This document shows positions 1-8,963 of a DNA stretch of 19,404 bases, piece after piece. Position 1 is the stretch's first letter. Every line of letters starts with the position of its first letter. Source of the stretch: JAYZAP01 sp964645285. GTDB lineage: Bacteria > Pseudomonadota > Alphaproteobacteria > JAAXGF01. The position numbers were made by a program, and so were the translations under genes. Location: contig CAZYDR010000071.1 of the NCBI GenBank assembly GCA_964645285.1, forward strand, positions 1 to 19,404, read 5' to 3'. The notes under the pieces were generated by a model. The model had not been told where the DNA came from. It saw only the letters and a program-made list of their open reading frames with translations, and did no database searches.

Positions 1-893
1 GGCGGGCCCGCAACAGATAGAAGCCCTGGGCGCTAAGATGACTGGAAAGGAATTGGGCATCGGGCGTGTTGTTGAGGATAACCCAGGGTTCGAGCTCGAT
101 GGAGGCGCGAAAACTGGCCAGCATAGGGGGCCAGGCCAGGCCCAGGTCACGATCCTTGATGATGTCGTCGAAATCCACCGCCAGGGCGCCGAGGATCAGG
201 TAGTAGGCGTAAAGCCGACTCTTGACCGAATAGAACATATCGTCCGCGTGGAGATCGAAGACGCCGCCATGCTCCCTGATCTGGCGGTCGATGGCGGCCG
301 ACGACGAGCCGATATCGGCAGCCACCCGGTCGAGGGTCGCCAACAGGTTATCGGCCCGGCGCTCAAACATGGCGTTGCCTTCGGCAAGCCGTTCGTTGTA
401 GCGCGCCAAAGACCGCACGGCGGCGCGGTATTGGGATTCCGACGGCGCCGTGGGCGCCCAGGAGGTGCCGAAATCGAACACCCATACCGTGCTGGGGTAC
501 TTGAGCAGACCGAGCGCCTTGTCGAGGTCAGGATCGACCTCGCTGGAGCCCCGGGTGCAGGAGATCTGATGGGTCAGCTCGATGGTGAAGCGTGACACCG
601 CGGCGACGATACCCTGCTGGAAATTGGGCATGTTGTCGAGCGCCGCCGCCGGCAAGAAGAACAGATCGTTGGCGGTCCAGCGGTGCAGGTTGACTTCGCG
701 GTCGACCAGGGGCCACGGCCCGGCTCTTGCCCGGTGTCAGGCTGTCGGCCGGCGGTGAGAAGCCGGGATCGGCGTCAATCCGGTGAATCCAGATCATGCC
801 CAGAGGGTAATAGAGCAACAGCAACGCCACCACCACGCCCAGGGCCTTGAGCCCATAGCCCGACGGGGGCGGCAAGGCCTGCTGATCGGTCAT
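1..893 (-). pseudogene. DUF2333-like membrane-anchored protein, frameshifted and cut by the window edge
   Basis: The start is ATG at 893-891 and the N-terminus has one hydrophobic membrane segment (about residues 15-34) followed by a periplasm-like region. The frame is good to about residue 60 (SRAVA), then changes. From about position 709 the neighbouring frame resumes with family-like text such as LVDREVNLHRW, LDNMPNFQQG, YPSTVWVFDFGTSW and RRADNLLATLDRVAADIGSSS, and stays open to base 2 (ending SAQGFYLLRAR). This pattern matches DUF2333 proteins as I remember them; the function of the family is unknown. The break lies at a run of four G (709-712, plus strand). A single-base change restores the frame, but alignment to family members suggests a few residues may also be missing. 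It could be a true pseudogene or a sequencing or assembly error. The start overlaps the trpS stop by ATGA, which suggests translational coupling. Confidence 0.75.
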
Positions 894-1897
894 GAATCTG
901 TCGCCGGGCCGAGGCCTATGATACCGTGAATATCGCCGATGTTTTGCCGCGCCATGGCGCTGGCGCGCTCGGCGCCGGCAGCGAGAATGCCGTCGATATG
1001 GCCCGGATCATCCATTAGGCGGTTCATCTCGGCGGCGATGGGCGCCAATACGGAGACCGCCAGATCGGCCAGATCAAGCTTGAAGGCGGAGAACATCTGG
1101 CCTTCGTATTTGGCGCAGACCGCTTCGGCGGTGGTGCCCTTGAGGGCCGCGTAGATACCCACCAGATTTGCCGCCTCGGGCCGCGCCTCGAGACCCTTTG
1201 GAGTGCCCGGCAGCGGGTCGGGATCGGTCCTTGCCTTGCGGATCTTGAGGGCGATGGTGTCGGCGTCATCGGTCATGTTGATGCGCGAATAGTCCGAAGC
1301 ATCGGACTTGGACATCTTGTTCGATCCATCGCGCAGACTCATGACCCGGGTTGCGGCGCCGAAGATCTGCGGCTCGGGCAGGGGAAAATACTCAACCCCG
1401 AACTGGCTGTTGAAGGCCCCGGCGATGTCGCGGGCAAGCTCGAGATGCTGTTTCTGATCGTCGCCCACGGGCACGTGAGTCGCCTTGTAGATCAGGATGT
1501 CGGCGGCCATGAGCACCGGATAGGCAAAAAGCCCAAGGCCGGCGTTCTCGCGATGCTTGCCCGCCTTCTCCTTAAACTGGGTCATGCGGTTGAGCCAGCC
1601 GAGCGGCGTCTGGCAGGCAAGCAACCAGGCCAGCTCGCTGTGGCCGGACACGGCGCTTTGGGCGAACAGGGTGCAGCGCGCCGGATCGATGCCGGCGGCG
1701 ACAACGCCGGCGGTGACCTCGCGAAGATTTCGGCGCAGCTCCGCCGGGTCCTGGGGCAGGGTAACGGCGTGGAGATCGACGATGCAGTAGATCGACTCGA
1801 AATCCTCCTGCAAGCCCACCCAATTTCGGATCGCCCCCAAGTAGTTGCCGAGGTGGAGATTGCCGGTGGGCTGGATGCCTGAGAAAATACGGTTCAT
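890..1897 (-). CDS. trpS: Tryptophanyl-tRNA synthetase (class I)
   Basis: The 335-residue protein charges tRNA(Trp) with tryptophan using ATP, in the cytoplasm. It begins MNRIFSGIQPTGNLHLGNYL. The HLGN at residues 15-18 is the HIGH-type ATP-binding motif, and KMSKS is at 194-198 in the GSNKMSKSD context. Other family text includes YPVLMAADILIY and VPVGDDQKQHLELARDIA. The length is normal for bacterial TrpS. The frame is open 40 codons further upstream to 2017, but that extension is unlike the family and overlaps the end of murJ, so the ATG at 1897 is chosen. No strong Shine-Dalgarno sequence is visible before it. The gene lies 70 bp after murJ and its stop overlaps the start of the DUF2333-like gene by four bases. 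Confidence 0.97.
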   Translation of the reverse strand: MNRIFSGIQPTGNLHLGNYLGAIRNWVGLQEDFESIYCIVDLHAVTLPQDPAELRRNLREVTAGVVAAGIDPARCTLFAQSAVSGHSELAWLLACQTPLGWLNRMTQFKEKAGKHRENAGLGLFAYPVLMAADILIYKATHVPVGDDQKQHLELARDIAGAFNSQFGVEYFPLPEPQIFGAATRVMSLRDGSNKMSKSDASDYSRINMTDDADTIALKIRKARTDPDPLPGTPKGLEARPEAANLVGIYAALKGTTAEAVCAKYEGQMFSAFKLDLADLAVSVLAPIAAEMNRLMDDPGHIDGILAAGAERASAMARQNIGDIHGIIGLGPATDS

Positions 1898-1967
1898 GAC
1901 GAAAGACTCACTGGTATCGGAATGAAGCGCGCCGTTATGGCCCGCAGAGGTGGCACGGTCAAGCGGG

Positions 1968-3512
1968 TCACTCGCCCCGACCCAGTGTCGCGCGCAATTC
2001 GCTGAGTCGAGCGGCACCCAAGAGGTGGGCGGCGGCGGCGAATATTACAAGACCGCCGGCGACCAGGGCGGCCAGCGCCGCGATGCGGAAGCCCAAGGAG
2101 CCGGCCAGGGGGGCGACCAGGCCGTCGGCGAGCAACCACAGCACCAGCGCCATGATCAGGGCGGCGGCCAGGGTGCGGGGCGCGCGCGAGCGCAGGCGTT
2201 GGTCAGCCACCAGGTAGCCACGACGCTTGAGCACCAGCCACAGCAGCGCCGCCTGGAGGGTCGATGACAGCGCCGTGGCCAGGGCGATGCCCACATGGCC
2301 GATGAAGGGGAACATCCCGACCGTGAGGACGATGTTGGCGACCACCGCGGCGATGGAAATATGGAACGGGGTCGTCATGTCCTCGCGGGCGAAAAAGCCG
2401 GTCAGCAGCACCTTGACCAGCACATAGGCGGGTAACCCCAGGGCGAAGGCGGCCAGGGCCCAGGCGGTGGCCTCGGTCTCGGCCGGACCGAAGGCGCCAT
2501 GCTCGAACAATACCGTGATAATCGGCCCGGCAATGACCATCAGGGCCGCCGCCGCCGGCAGGGCGAACAGCAACGAGACCTCGACGGCGCGGTTCTGGTG
2601 ATCCATGGCCGCCGTGTCTTCGCCGGCACGGAGGGACCGTGACAGCATGGGCAGCAGGGCGGTGCCGACGGCCACGCCGACGACGCCGAGGGGCAACTGG
2701 TTGACCCGGTCGGCGTAGTAGAGATAGGACACGGCACCGCCCTGAAGGGTGGCGACGATGGTGCCGATAAGCAAATTGATCTGGTGCACCCCGGCGGTCA
2801 GTCCGGCCGGCACCATGAGGCGCAGGAGTTTGCGCAGCTCCGGCGTCAGGCGTGGTCGCGACAGACGCAAGGCCATGCCGGCGCGGTGACAGGCCACCAT
2901 CATCAGGATGAACTGCCCGGCTCCGGCCACGGCCACGGCCCAAGCCAGGGCATGGCCCGGCGTCGCGCCAACCTCGGTAAAACCGAGCAAGGCACCGATC
3001 AGCACCACGTTGAGCAGGATCGGCGCCGCCGCCGCCGCCGCGAAGTGGTAGAGCGAGTTGAGCACGCCGCCAAGCAACGCCACCAAGGCCATGAACAGCA
3101 GGTACGGGAAGGTGATGCGGGTAAACAGCACAGTCAGGTCGAATTGAGCCGGGTTGTCGATGAAACCCGGCGCGATCAGGTGCATCAACCCCGGCATGGC
3201 GATTTCCACCGCCACGGTGAAGGCCAGCAAAGCGCCAAGCAGCACGGCCAGCACCTGCTCGGCGAAGGCCCGTGCGGCCTCCTTGCCATGGCTCTCCAGC
3301 CGGCCCGAGAACATCGGCACGAAAGCAGCAGCAAAGGCGCCCTCGGCAACCAGACGGCGAAACATGTTGGGAATGCGGAAGGCGACGAAAAAGGCGTCGG
3401 CCACCGGCCCGGCGCCCAGTACCGTGGCGATAAGAATATCGCGCAGGAAGCCCAGAATGCGACTGAGCATAGTGTAGCCACCCACGATGGCGGCGCGCCG
3501 GATTAATGCCAT
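1968..3512 (-). CDS. murJ: Lipid II flippase MurJ (MviN)
   Basis: This 514-residue integral membrane protein belongs to the MOP superfamily. MurJ flips lipid II, the peptidoglycan precursor, across the inner membrane and is essential in many Gram-negative bacteria. The N-terminus (SRILGFLRDILIATVLG, then DAFFVAFRIPNMFRRLVAEGAF) is the family signature. About 13-14 hydrophobic segments are spread over the whole length, with a conserved YYADRVNQLPLGVVGVAVG stretch near the middle, corresponding to the region that is highly conserved in MurJ proteins. The length matches the family (about 510-530). The ATG at 3512-3510 gives the expected N-terminus. It follows glnD by 45 bp and precedes trpS by 70 bp on the same strand, an arrangement I recall as common in alphaproteobacteria. 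Confidence 0.96.
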   Translation of the reverse strand: MALIRRAAIVGGYTMLSRILGFLRDILIATVLGAGPVADAFFVAFRIPNMFRRLVAEGAFAAAFVPMFSGRLESHGKEAARAFAEQVLAVLLGALLAFTVAVEIAMPGLMHLIAPGFIDNPAQFDLTVLFTRITFPYLLFMALVALLGGVLNSLYHFAAAAAAPILLNVVLIGALLGFTEVGATPGHALAWAVAVAGAGQFILMMVACHRAGMALRLSRPRLTPELRKLLRLMVPAGLTAGVHQINLLIGTIVATLQGGAVSYLYYADRVNQLPLGVVGVAVGTALLPMLSRSLRAGEDTAAMDHQNRAVEVSLLFALPAAAALMVIAGPIITVLFEHGAFGPAETEATAWALAAFALGLPAYVLVKVLLTGFFAREDMTTPFHISIAAVVANIVLTVGMFPFIGHVGIALATALSSTLQAALLWLVLKRRGYLVADQRLRSRAPRTLAAALIMALVLWLLADGLVAPLAGSLGFRIAALAALVAGGLVIFAAAAHLLGAARLSELRATLGRGE

Positions 3513-3557
3513 TTGCCGCTCATAACGACTGTTCGCGACGAAATAAAGGCAGCGGCC

Positions 3558-6218
3558 TCACTCCGCCGCACTCGCCTCGGCACCGAGCTCGACCAGGGCT
3601 TCGAGCAGACGGGCGCGAATCTTCTCGATTTGGCCTTCGTGATCGACTTTCAGACCGAACACATCCTTGACGTAGAACACGTCAACCACGCGCTCGCCGT
3701 AAGTGGAGATATGGGCGGTGACGATGGAGAGGCCGAGCTCGCTCAGGGTTCGGGTGACGTCATAGAGCAGCCCGGGCCGGTCGCGGCCGTTAACCTCGAT
3801 GACCGTGTGGCGCGTGCTGGCGTTGTTGTTGATCAGCACCCGCGCCTTGACCGTGAAGACCGCCGCCGCCCGCCGCGACAGGCTGCGCCGGTGGGCCAGG
3901 GCCTCGCCGAGGTCACGGCGGCCGTCGAGGGCCTCGCCGACCAGGGTCGCCAGACGGTTGCGGTGATCAGGGCGATCGAACGGCCCGCCAGCGGCGTCCT
4001 GGAGCCACAGAATATCGAGGGCGACCCGGTCGCTAGTGGTGAAAATCTTGGCATCGACGATAGTCGCCCCGGCCACCGCCACGGCGCCGGCGAACTTGGC
4101 GAACAGTCCCGGCTGATCGGGCGCCACCAATACCACCTCGGTCACCCCATGATGATGGTTAACCCGACTGTCGAGCACCAGGGGCGCCCCCGTCTGGTCG
4201 GCCTCGTTCAGGGCCATGGCATGGCGCGCATGGGTTTCCTCATCGAAGCCCAACCAATAAGGCGGGTAGAGCCGGTTAAGGTGACGCTCGATGCGCGCGG
4301 CCGGCCAGTTGCCGGACGGGCCCTTGAGAATGGTCGCCACCGCATCCTTGGCGGCAGCCACCCGCCGACCCTTCTCCTCGGCCGCATGACCGCCGGATAT
4401 AACCTCGGCGGCTAGAGTATAAAGCTGGCGCAGCAGCGCGCCCTTCCAGGCGTTCCACACGGTGGGGCCGACGGCGCGGATATCGGCGGCGGTCAACACC
4501 AGCAGCAGGCGCAGACTTTCCTGGGACTGCACCTCAGCGACGAAATCATCGACGGTCTTTGGGTCGCCCAGATCACGGCGAAAGGCGGTGTTGGAGAACA
4601 GCAGGTGGCGTCGCACCAGCCACGCGGTCTGCTCGACCTCTTCGGCGCTAAGGCCCATCTGGGGGCCAAGCTCGACGGCAATGGCGGCGCCCATTTCCGA
4701 GTGGTCGCCGCCGCGTCCCTTGGCGATATCGTGCAGGAAGGTGGCGAGATAGAGCACCCGGCGCGACAGCATCTCATGGATGATTCCGGTGGCCAGCGGC
4801 AGGGTCTCGGCGTAGTCGCCGCGCTCGATCCCGACGAGTACGCCGACCGCCCGGATGGTGTGCTCATCCACCGTATAGACGTGGTACATATCGTGCTGAA
4901 CCTGGGCCACCACCCGGCCGAAATCGGGCACCAGACGGCCCAGAACACCGGCCTCGTTCATGCGCCTGAGCGCGGTTTCCGGATCGTGGCGCGAGGTCAG
5001 GATTTCCATGAACAAGGCGCCGACCTCGGGTGATACACGCAGGGCGGCATCGATGCGCCGCAGGTTCTGGGTGATCAGCCGCAGGGTCCAGGGATGAATA
5101 TCGAGGCCCCGAACATCGGCCACGTGGAATAACCGCACCATGGCCGCCGGATCGCGGGCGAAGGCATCGTCGTCGGTCACCATGAGCCGGCCGCGCTCGA
5201 CTACGAAACCATCGATCTCACGGCGCAGCGCGCCCCAGCGCGGCAGCTGCGCCAGGGAACTGACCCGGTGCTCGGCCTCGAAGGCGGCACAGAAGATGCG
5301 TGTCAGGTCGCCGACATCCTTGGCCACCAGGAAATAGTGCTTCATGAAGCGCTCGACACCGCTGAGGCCCGCCCGATCCACGTAGCGCAGGCGCCGGGCC
5401 ATCTCGAGCTGGACATCGAAGGTCAGGCGCTCCTCCGGGCGGCCGGTGAGATAGTGAAGCTGGAAGCGCAGGGTCCAGAGGAAAGTCGCCGCCTTGGCGA
5501 ATTTGCCGTGCTCCCCGGCGGTCAGCACGCCGCGGCTCACCAGATCGACCACGTCGTCGAGTTGGTAGAGGTACTTGGCGATCCAGAACAAGGTGTGGAG
5601 ATCGCGCAGGCCGCCCTTGCCATCCTTGATGTTGGGCTCCAGCACATAGCGCGAGTCGCCCATGCGCTCGTGACGCTGGTTACGCTCAGCCAACTTGGCG
5701 CGGACAAACTCGGCCGCCGTGCCCTCGACCAGCTCAGCGGCGAAGCGCAGACGCAAGGTCGCTGCCGGGGCCTTGTCGCCGGCGATCAACCGGGCTTCCA
5801 CAAGGGTCGTGCGGATGGTCATGTCGGCGCCGGCGTCGGCCAAACACTGATCAACCGTGCGGGTCGCATGACCAACCTGGAGCCCCAGGTCCCACAGCAT
5901 GTAGAGCACGAACTCGATGAGTTGCGTGTCGCCCGGCGAGGCTTCGCTGTCGAGCAGAAACAACAGATCCACATCGGAGAATGGCGCCAACTCACCCCGG
6001 CCGTAGCCGCCCACGGCGACCACCGCCAAAGGTCCGATATCGCTTTCATGGGCAGCCGAATCATGGAGCGTAGCGATGATGCCATCGATCAAGCGACTGA
6101 GAGCGGCCGCCGAATCAGTACCTGAGGCGCCGTCCTCGAACTGGCGGCGAATGTCGGCCCGGCCCTCGGCCAGTTTCGCCTTGAGGCGCTCAAGCAGGGC
6201 GTCACGGCCCAAGGTCAC
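3558..6218 (-). CDS. glnD: PII uridylyltransferase/uridylyl-removing enzyme GlnD
   Basis: The 886-residue bifunctional nitrogen sensor adds UMP to PII proteins when glutamine is low and removes it when glutamine is high. The nucleotidyltransferase domain carries GGYGRGELAPFSDVD at residues 70-84, with metal-binding Asp82 and Asp84. The HD hydrolase domain carries LHDIAKGRGGDHSE, with His496-Asp497. Two ACT domains follow, at about 690-765 (VLVAPDQPGLFAKFAGA) and 803-880 (VIEVNGRDRPGLLYDVTR); these sense glutamine in the family. All expected domains are present and the length is close to that of E. coli GlnD. The start codon is GTG (6218-6216) and overlaps the mutS TGA as GTGA, so translation is probably coupled to mutS. 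Confidence 0.97.
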   Translation of the reverse strand: MTLGRDALLERLKAKLAEGRADIRRQFEDGASGTDSAAALSRLIDGIIATLHDSAAHESDIGPLAVVAVGGYGRGELAPFSDVDLLFLLDSEASPGDTQLIEFVLYMLWDLGLQVGHATRTVDQCLADAGADMTIRTTLVEARLIAGDKAPAATLRLRFAAELVEGTAAEFVRAKLAERNQRHERMGDSRYVLEPNIKDGKGGLRDLHTLFWIAKYLYQLDDVVDLVSRGVLTAGEHGKFAKAATFLWTLRFQLHYLTGRPEERLTFDVQLEMARRLRYVDRAGLSGVERFMKHYFLVAKDVGDLTRIFCAAFEAEHRVSSLAQLPRWGALRREIDGFVVERGRLMVTDDDAFARDPAAMVRLFHVADVRGLDIHPWTLRLITQNLRRIDAALRVSPEVGALFMEILTSRHDPETALRRMNEAGVLGRLVPDFGRVVAQVQHDMYHVYTVDEHTIRAVGVLVGIERGDYAETLPLATGIIHEMLSRRVLYLATFLHDIAKGRGGDHSEMGAAIAVELGPQMGLSAEEVEQTAWLVRRHLLFSNTAFRRDLGDPKTVDDFVAEVQSQESLRLLLVLTAADIRAVGPTVWNAWKGALLRQLYTLAAEVISGGHAAEEKGRRVAAAKDAVATILKGPSGNWPAARIERHLNRLYPPYWLGFDEETHARHAMALNEADQTGAPLVLDSRVNHHHGVTEVVLVAPDQPGLFAKFAGAVAVAGATIVDAKIFTTSDRVALDILWLQDAAGGPFDRPDHRNRLATLVGEALDGRRDLGEALAHRRSLSRRAAAVFTVKARVLINNNASTRHTVIEVNGRDRPGLLYDVTRTLSELGLSIVTAHISTYGERVVDVFYVKDVFGLKVDHEGQIEKIRARLLEALVELGAEASAAE

Positions 6219-8908
6219 GGGTCACCGTCAACAAGTGGTTTGAGACGATAAATCAGCTCCAGCGCGTCCTTGGGCGAGAGCTCGTCCGGGTTAATCTCGG
6301 CCATGGNNNNNNNNNNNNNNNNNNNNNNNNNNNNNNNAGACGGCCCCGTCTTGGCGGGCATCGCTGCCGACGGGGCGGCGGTAAACAGCGGCAGGTCGTC
6401 GGCGAGGCGCGACAGGTCGGCGGATTCTTCGCCGCGCTCAAGGGTGCCCAACACTTGTTCGGCGCGGCTCACCACCGCGTCGGGCAGGCCAGCGAGGCGG
6501 GCCACGTGAATGCCGTAGGAGCGGTCGGCGGCGCCGGGTCCGACCTCATAGAGGAAGACTACGTCACCCTGCCATTCCTTGACCCGCATGGTGTGGCAGC
6601 TCAAGGCGTCGAGCTTGGCCGCCAGGGTCGTGAGCTCGTGAAAATGAGTGGCGAACAGCGCCCGGCAGCGGTTGACCTCGTGGAGATGTTCGACCGCCGC
6701 CCAGGCGATGGACAGGCCGTCGTAGGTGGCGGTACCGCGGCCGATCTCGTCGAGGATGACCAGGACGCGGTCGCCGGCCTGGTTGAGAATGGTCGCGGTC
6801 TCGACCATTTCGACCATGAAGGTGGAGCGCCCCCGGGCGAGATCGTCGGCCGCCCCGACCCGGCTGAACAGCCGATCGACCACACCGATATGGGCGGCCT
6901 CGGCGGGCACGTAGGAGCCCATCTGGGCGAGAATGGCGATCAGCGCGTTCTGCCGCAAAAACGTGCTCTTGCCCGCCATGTTGGGCCCGGTCACCAGCCA
7001 CAGCCGCTGGTCGCCTCCCAGGTCGCAGTCGTTGGGTATGAAACCGCCGGCCTCGCCGGCCGGGGCCAGGGCCTCGACTACCGGATGGCGGCCGCCGATG
7101 ATCTCGAAGGCCAGACTGTCATCGACCAGCGGGCGGGTGAAATTGCACTCCACCGCCAAATCCGCCAGGGCCGTGGTCAGGTCGATGCCGGCCAGGGCGC
7201 GGCCGGCCCGGGCGACCGCCTCGGCCCGGGCGATGACCTCGCCGACTAGATCGTCGAACAGTTTGAGCTCAAGGGCCCGGGCGCGGTCGGCGGCCTGGCT
7301 GATTTTGCTCTCAAGCTCACCGAGCTCGACGGTCGAGAAACGCACGGCGCTGGCCAGGGTCTGGCGGTGGATGAACGGCTCGGTGATCTTGTCGGCGTGT
7401 GTTGGCGTCACTTCCACGTAATAGCCGAGCACGTTGTTGTGGCGCACCTTGAGGGTCGCCACGCCGCTGTCATCGCGATAGCGCGCCTCGAGCCCGGCGA
7501 TGAGCCGTCGGCTTTCGTCGCGCAGCGCCACCAGTTCGTCAAGATCGGGGGCGTAGCCGGTTGCGATGAAACCGCCATCGCGGCTGAGCAGGGGAAGATC
7601 GGGGCTGAGCGCCCTGGCCAGGCGATCGACCAGGGTGTCGTGACGGCCCAGGTCTTCGTCGAGGGCGGCGATTTCATCAGGCGCAGTGGGCAGGCCAGGC
7701 TCGGCGAAATGACCACGCAGCACCGACGACTGAGCCAGACCATCGCGCACGGCGGCCAGATCGCGGGGGCCGCCGCGACCGACCGTGAGCCGCGACAGGG
7801 CGCGCTCCAGGTCCGGGCAACGGTCGAGAACCTCGCGCAACAGCCCGCGTAATCGGCTCTCGGCAACGAAGAACGCGACCCCGCCAAGACGACGGTCGAT
7901 GGCCGCCGCATCGGTCAGCGGTGCCGCCAGGCGGGCCGACAATAGCCGCGCGCCGGCGCCGGTAACCGTGCGGTCCATGGCGCTGAGCAGGCTGCCGCCG
8001 CGCTCGCCGGACATGGTGATGTGGAGTTCGAGATTGCGCCGGGTGGCGCCGTCGATGGCCATCATGGAGCCCTCGGCCAACACTCGGGGCGGACTAAGCC
8101 GGGGCAAGCGCCCCTTCTGGGTGAGTTCGACATAATCAACCAGCGCGCCACAAGCGCCGAGCTCGGCACGGCCAAACTGACCAAAGGCATCGAGCGCCGC
8201 GACGCCGTATACCGTCTTGAGCCGACGCTCGCCGGCGGCGCTGTCGAACCGGGCTCCGGGCAGCGGCGTCAGCGCCGCCTTCCACTCGGCGAAAACCTCG
8301 AACAACGCCGGGCGTTCGAGCAGGCCGTCAGGCACCAGCAGCTCGCCGGGCTCGAGACGGCCAAGCTCAGCGGCCAACGCCTCCAAGGCCACCGGCTGGA
8401 CGCTGAACTCACCGGTCGACATATCGAGCCAGGCCAGGGCCAGAGCATCGCCGGCCCGGCCCACGGCGGCCAGGTAGTTGTGCCGCCGGGCGTCCAACAG
8501 GCTGTCTTCGGTAATCGTACCGGGGGTGACAATGCGCACGGCCGCGCGCTTGACCAGGGCCTTACCGCCGCGCTTGCGGGCTTCGGCCGGGTCCTCGACC
8601 TGCTCGCAGATGGCGACCTTGAGGCCGGTGCGGATGAGGCGCTGGAGATAGCCATCGCTGGCGTGGACCGGTACGCCGCACATGGGAATATCCTCGCCGT
8701 CGTGCTTGCCGCGCTTGGTCAGGGTGATGTCGAGCGCCTTGGCGGCGGTCACCGCGTCGTCGAAGAACAGCTCGTAGAAATCGCCCATGCGGTAGAACAG
8801 CAGGCAATCGGGATGGTCCGCCTTGATGGCGAGATACTGCACCATCATGGGCGTCACCCGGTCGCCGCCAGGGGCGGGCGCGGTGGCAGTGGTGGCGCTC
8901 TTGTTCAT
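6215..8908 (-). CDS. mutS: DNA mismatch repair ATPase MutS (contains a run of N)
   Basis: The protein of about 897 residues recognises mismatches and small loops after replication and starts repair with MutL. The mismatch-contacting Phe-x-Glu motif is F44-Y45-E46 in MGDFYELFFDDA. The ATPase domain has Walker A GPNMAGKS at 641-648, Walker B with D720-E721 (VILDEIGRGTATYDG), and the ATHFHEL motif. The C-terminus (INPDELSPKDALELIYRLK) is the helix-turn-helix dimerisation segment. Bases 6307-6337 are N, covering about 11 codons in the variable linker near residues 858-868. The frame is the same on both sides, so the gene is probably intact. The ATG at 8908 gives the usual N-terminus; no good Shine-Dalgarno sequence is seen. 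It is the first gene of the housekeeping block, and mobile-element debris ends only 55 bp upstream. Confidence 0.97.
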   Translation of the reverse strand: MNKSATTATAPAPGGDRVTPMMVQYLAIKADHPDCLLFYRMGDFYELFFDDAVTAAKALDITLTKRGKHDGEDIPMCGVPVHASDGYLQRLIRTGLKVAICEQVEDPAEARKRGGKALVKRAAVRIVTPGTITEDSLLDARRHNYLAAVGRAGDALALAWLDMSTGEFSVQPVALEALAAELGRLEPGELLVPDGLLERPALFEVFAEWKAALTPLPGARFDSAAGERRLKTVYGVAALDAFGQFGRAELGACGALVDYVELTQKGRLPRLSPPRVLAEGSMMAIDGATRRNLELHITMSGERGGSLLSAMDRTVTGAGARLLSARLAAPLTDAAAIDRRLGGVAFFVAESRLRGLLREVLDRCPDLERALSRLTVGRGGPRDLAAVRDGLAQSSVLRGHFAEPGLPTAPDEIAALDEDLGRHDTLVDRLARALSPDLPLLSRDGGFIATGYAPDLDELVALRDESRRLIAGLEARYRDDSGVATLKVRHNNVLGYYVEVTPTHADKITEPFIHRQTLASAVRFSTVELGELESKISQAADRARALELKLFDDLVGEVIARAEAVARAGRALAGIDLTTALADLAVECNFTRPLVDDSLAFEIIGGRHPVVEALAPAGEAGGFIPNDCDLGGDQRLWLVTGPNMAGKSTFLRQNALIAILAQMGSYVPAEAAHIGVVDRLFSRVGAADDLARGRSTFMVEMVETATILNQAGDRVLVILDEIGRGTATYDGLSIAWAAVEHLHEVNRCRALFATHFHELTTLAAKLDALSCHTMRVKEWQGDVVFLYEVGPGAADRSYGIHVARLAGLPDAVVSRAEQVLGTLERGEESADLSRLADDLPLFTAAPSAAMPAKTGPSXXXXXXXXXXXMAEINPDELSPKDALELIYRLKPLVDGDP
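6307..6337. other. Run of 31 undetermined bases (N) inside mutS
   Basis: These are 31 N characters with clear sequence on both sides. Both flanks read as MutS in one frame, so the true missing length is probably congruent with 31 modulo 3. It could be a scaffold gap of estimated size or masked low-quality bases in the Ala/Pro-rich linker. Confidence 0.99.
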
Positions 8909-8963
8909 GGGCTTTTGTGGCTCGGCATTTGCGGCGCAAAGCTAGCACATTGCCGCACTCGAT
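8909..8963 (-). other. Short gap between mobile remnant and mutS
   Basis: This 55-bp stretch separates the stop of the recombinase remnant from the mutS ATG. It must hold at least the mutS ribosome binding region, yet I see no good Shine-Dalgarno sequence and no convincing -35/-10 pair. The mutS promoter therefore either lies within the recombinase remnant or is too weak to recognise by eye. Confidence 0.4.

Noticed and set aside
1898..2017. N-terminal extension of TrpS upstream of 1897
   Set aside because: The extra 40 residues are unlike TrpS, overlap the murJ end, and the family begins at MNRIFSGIQPTG.
3513..4415. Plus-strand open frame of 300 codons opposite the end of glnD
   Set aside because: It is antisense to the ACT domains of GlnD and has no recognisable motif.
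5268..6125. Plus-strand open frame of 285 codons opposite glnD
   Set aside because: It is antisense to the catalytic part of GlnD, with no domain motif or ribosome binding site; a codon-bias shadow.
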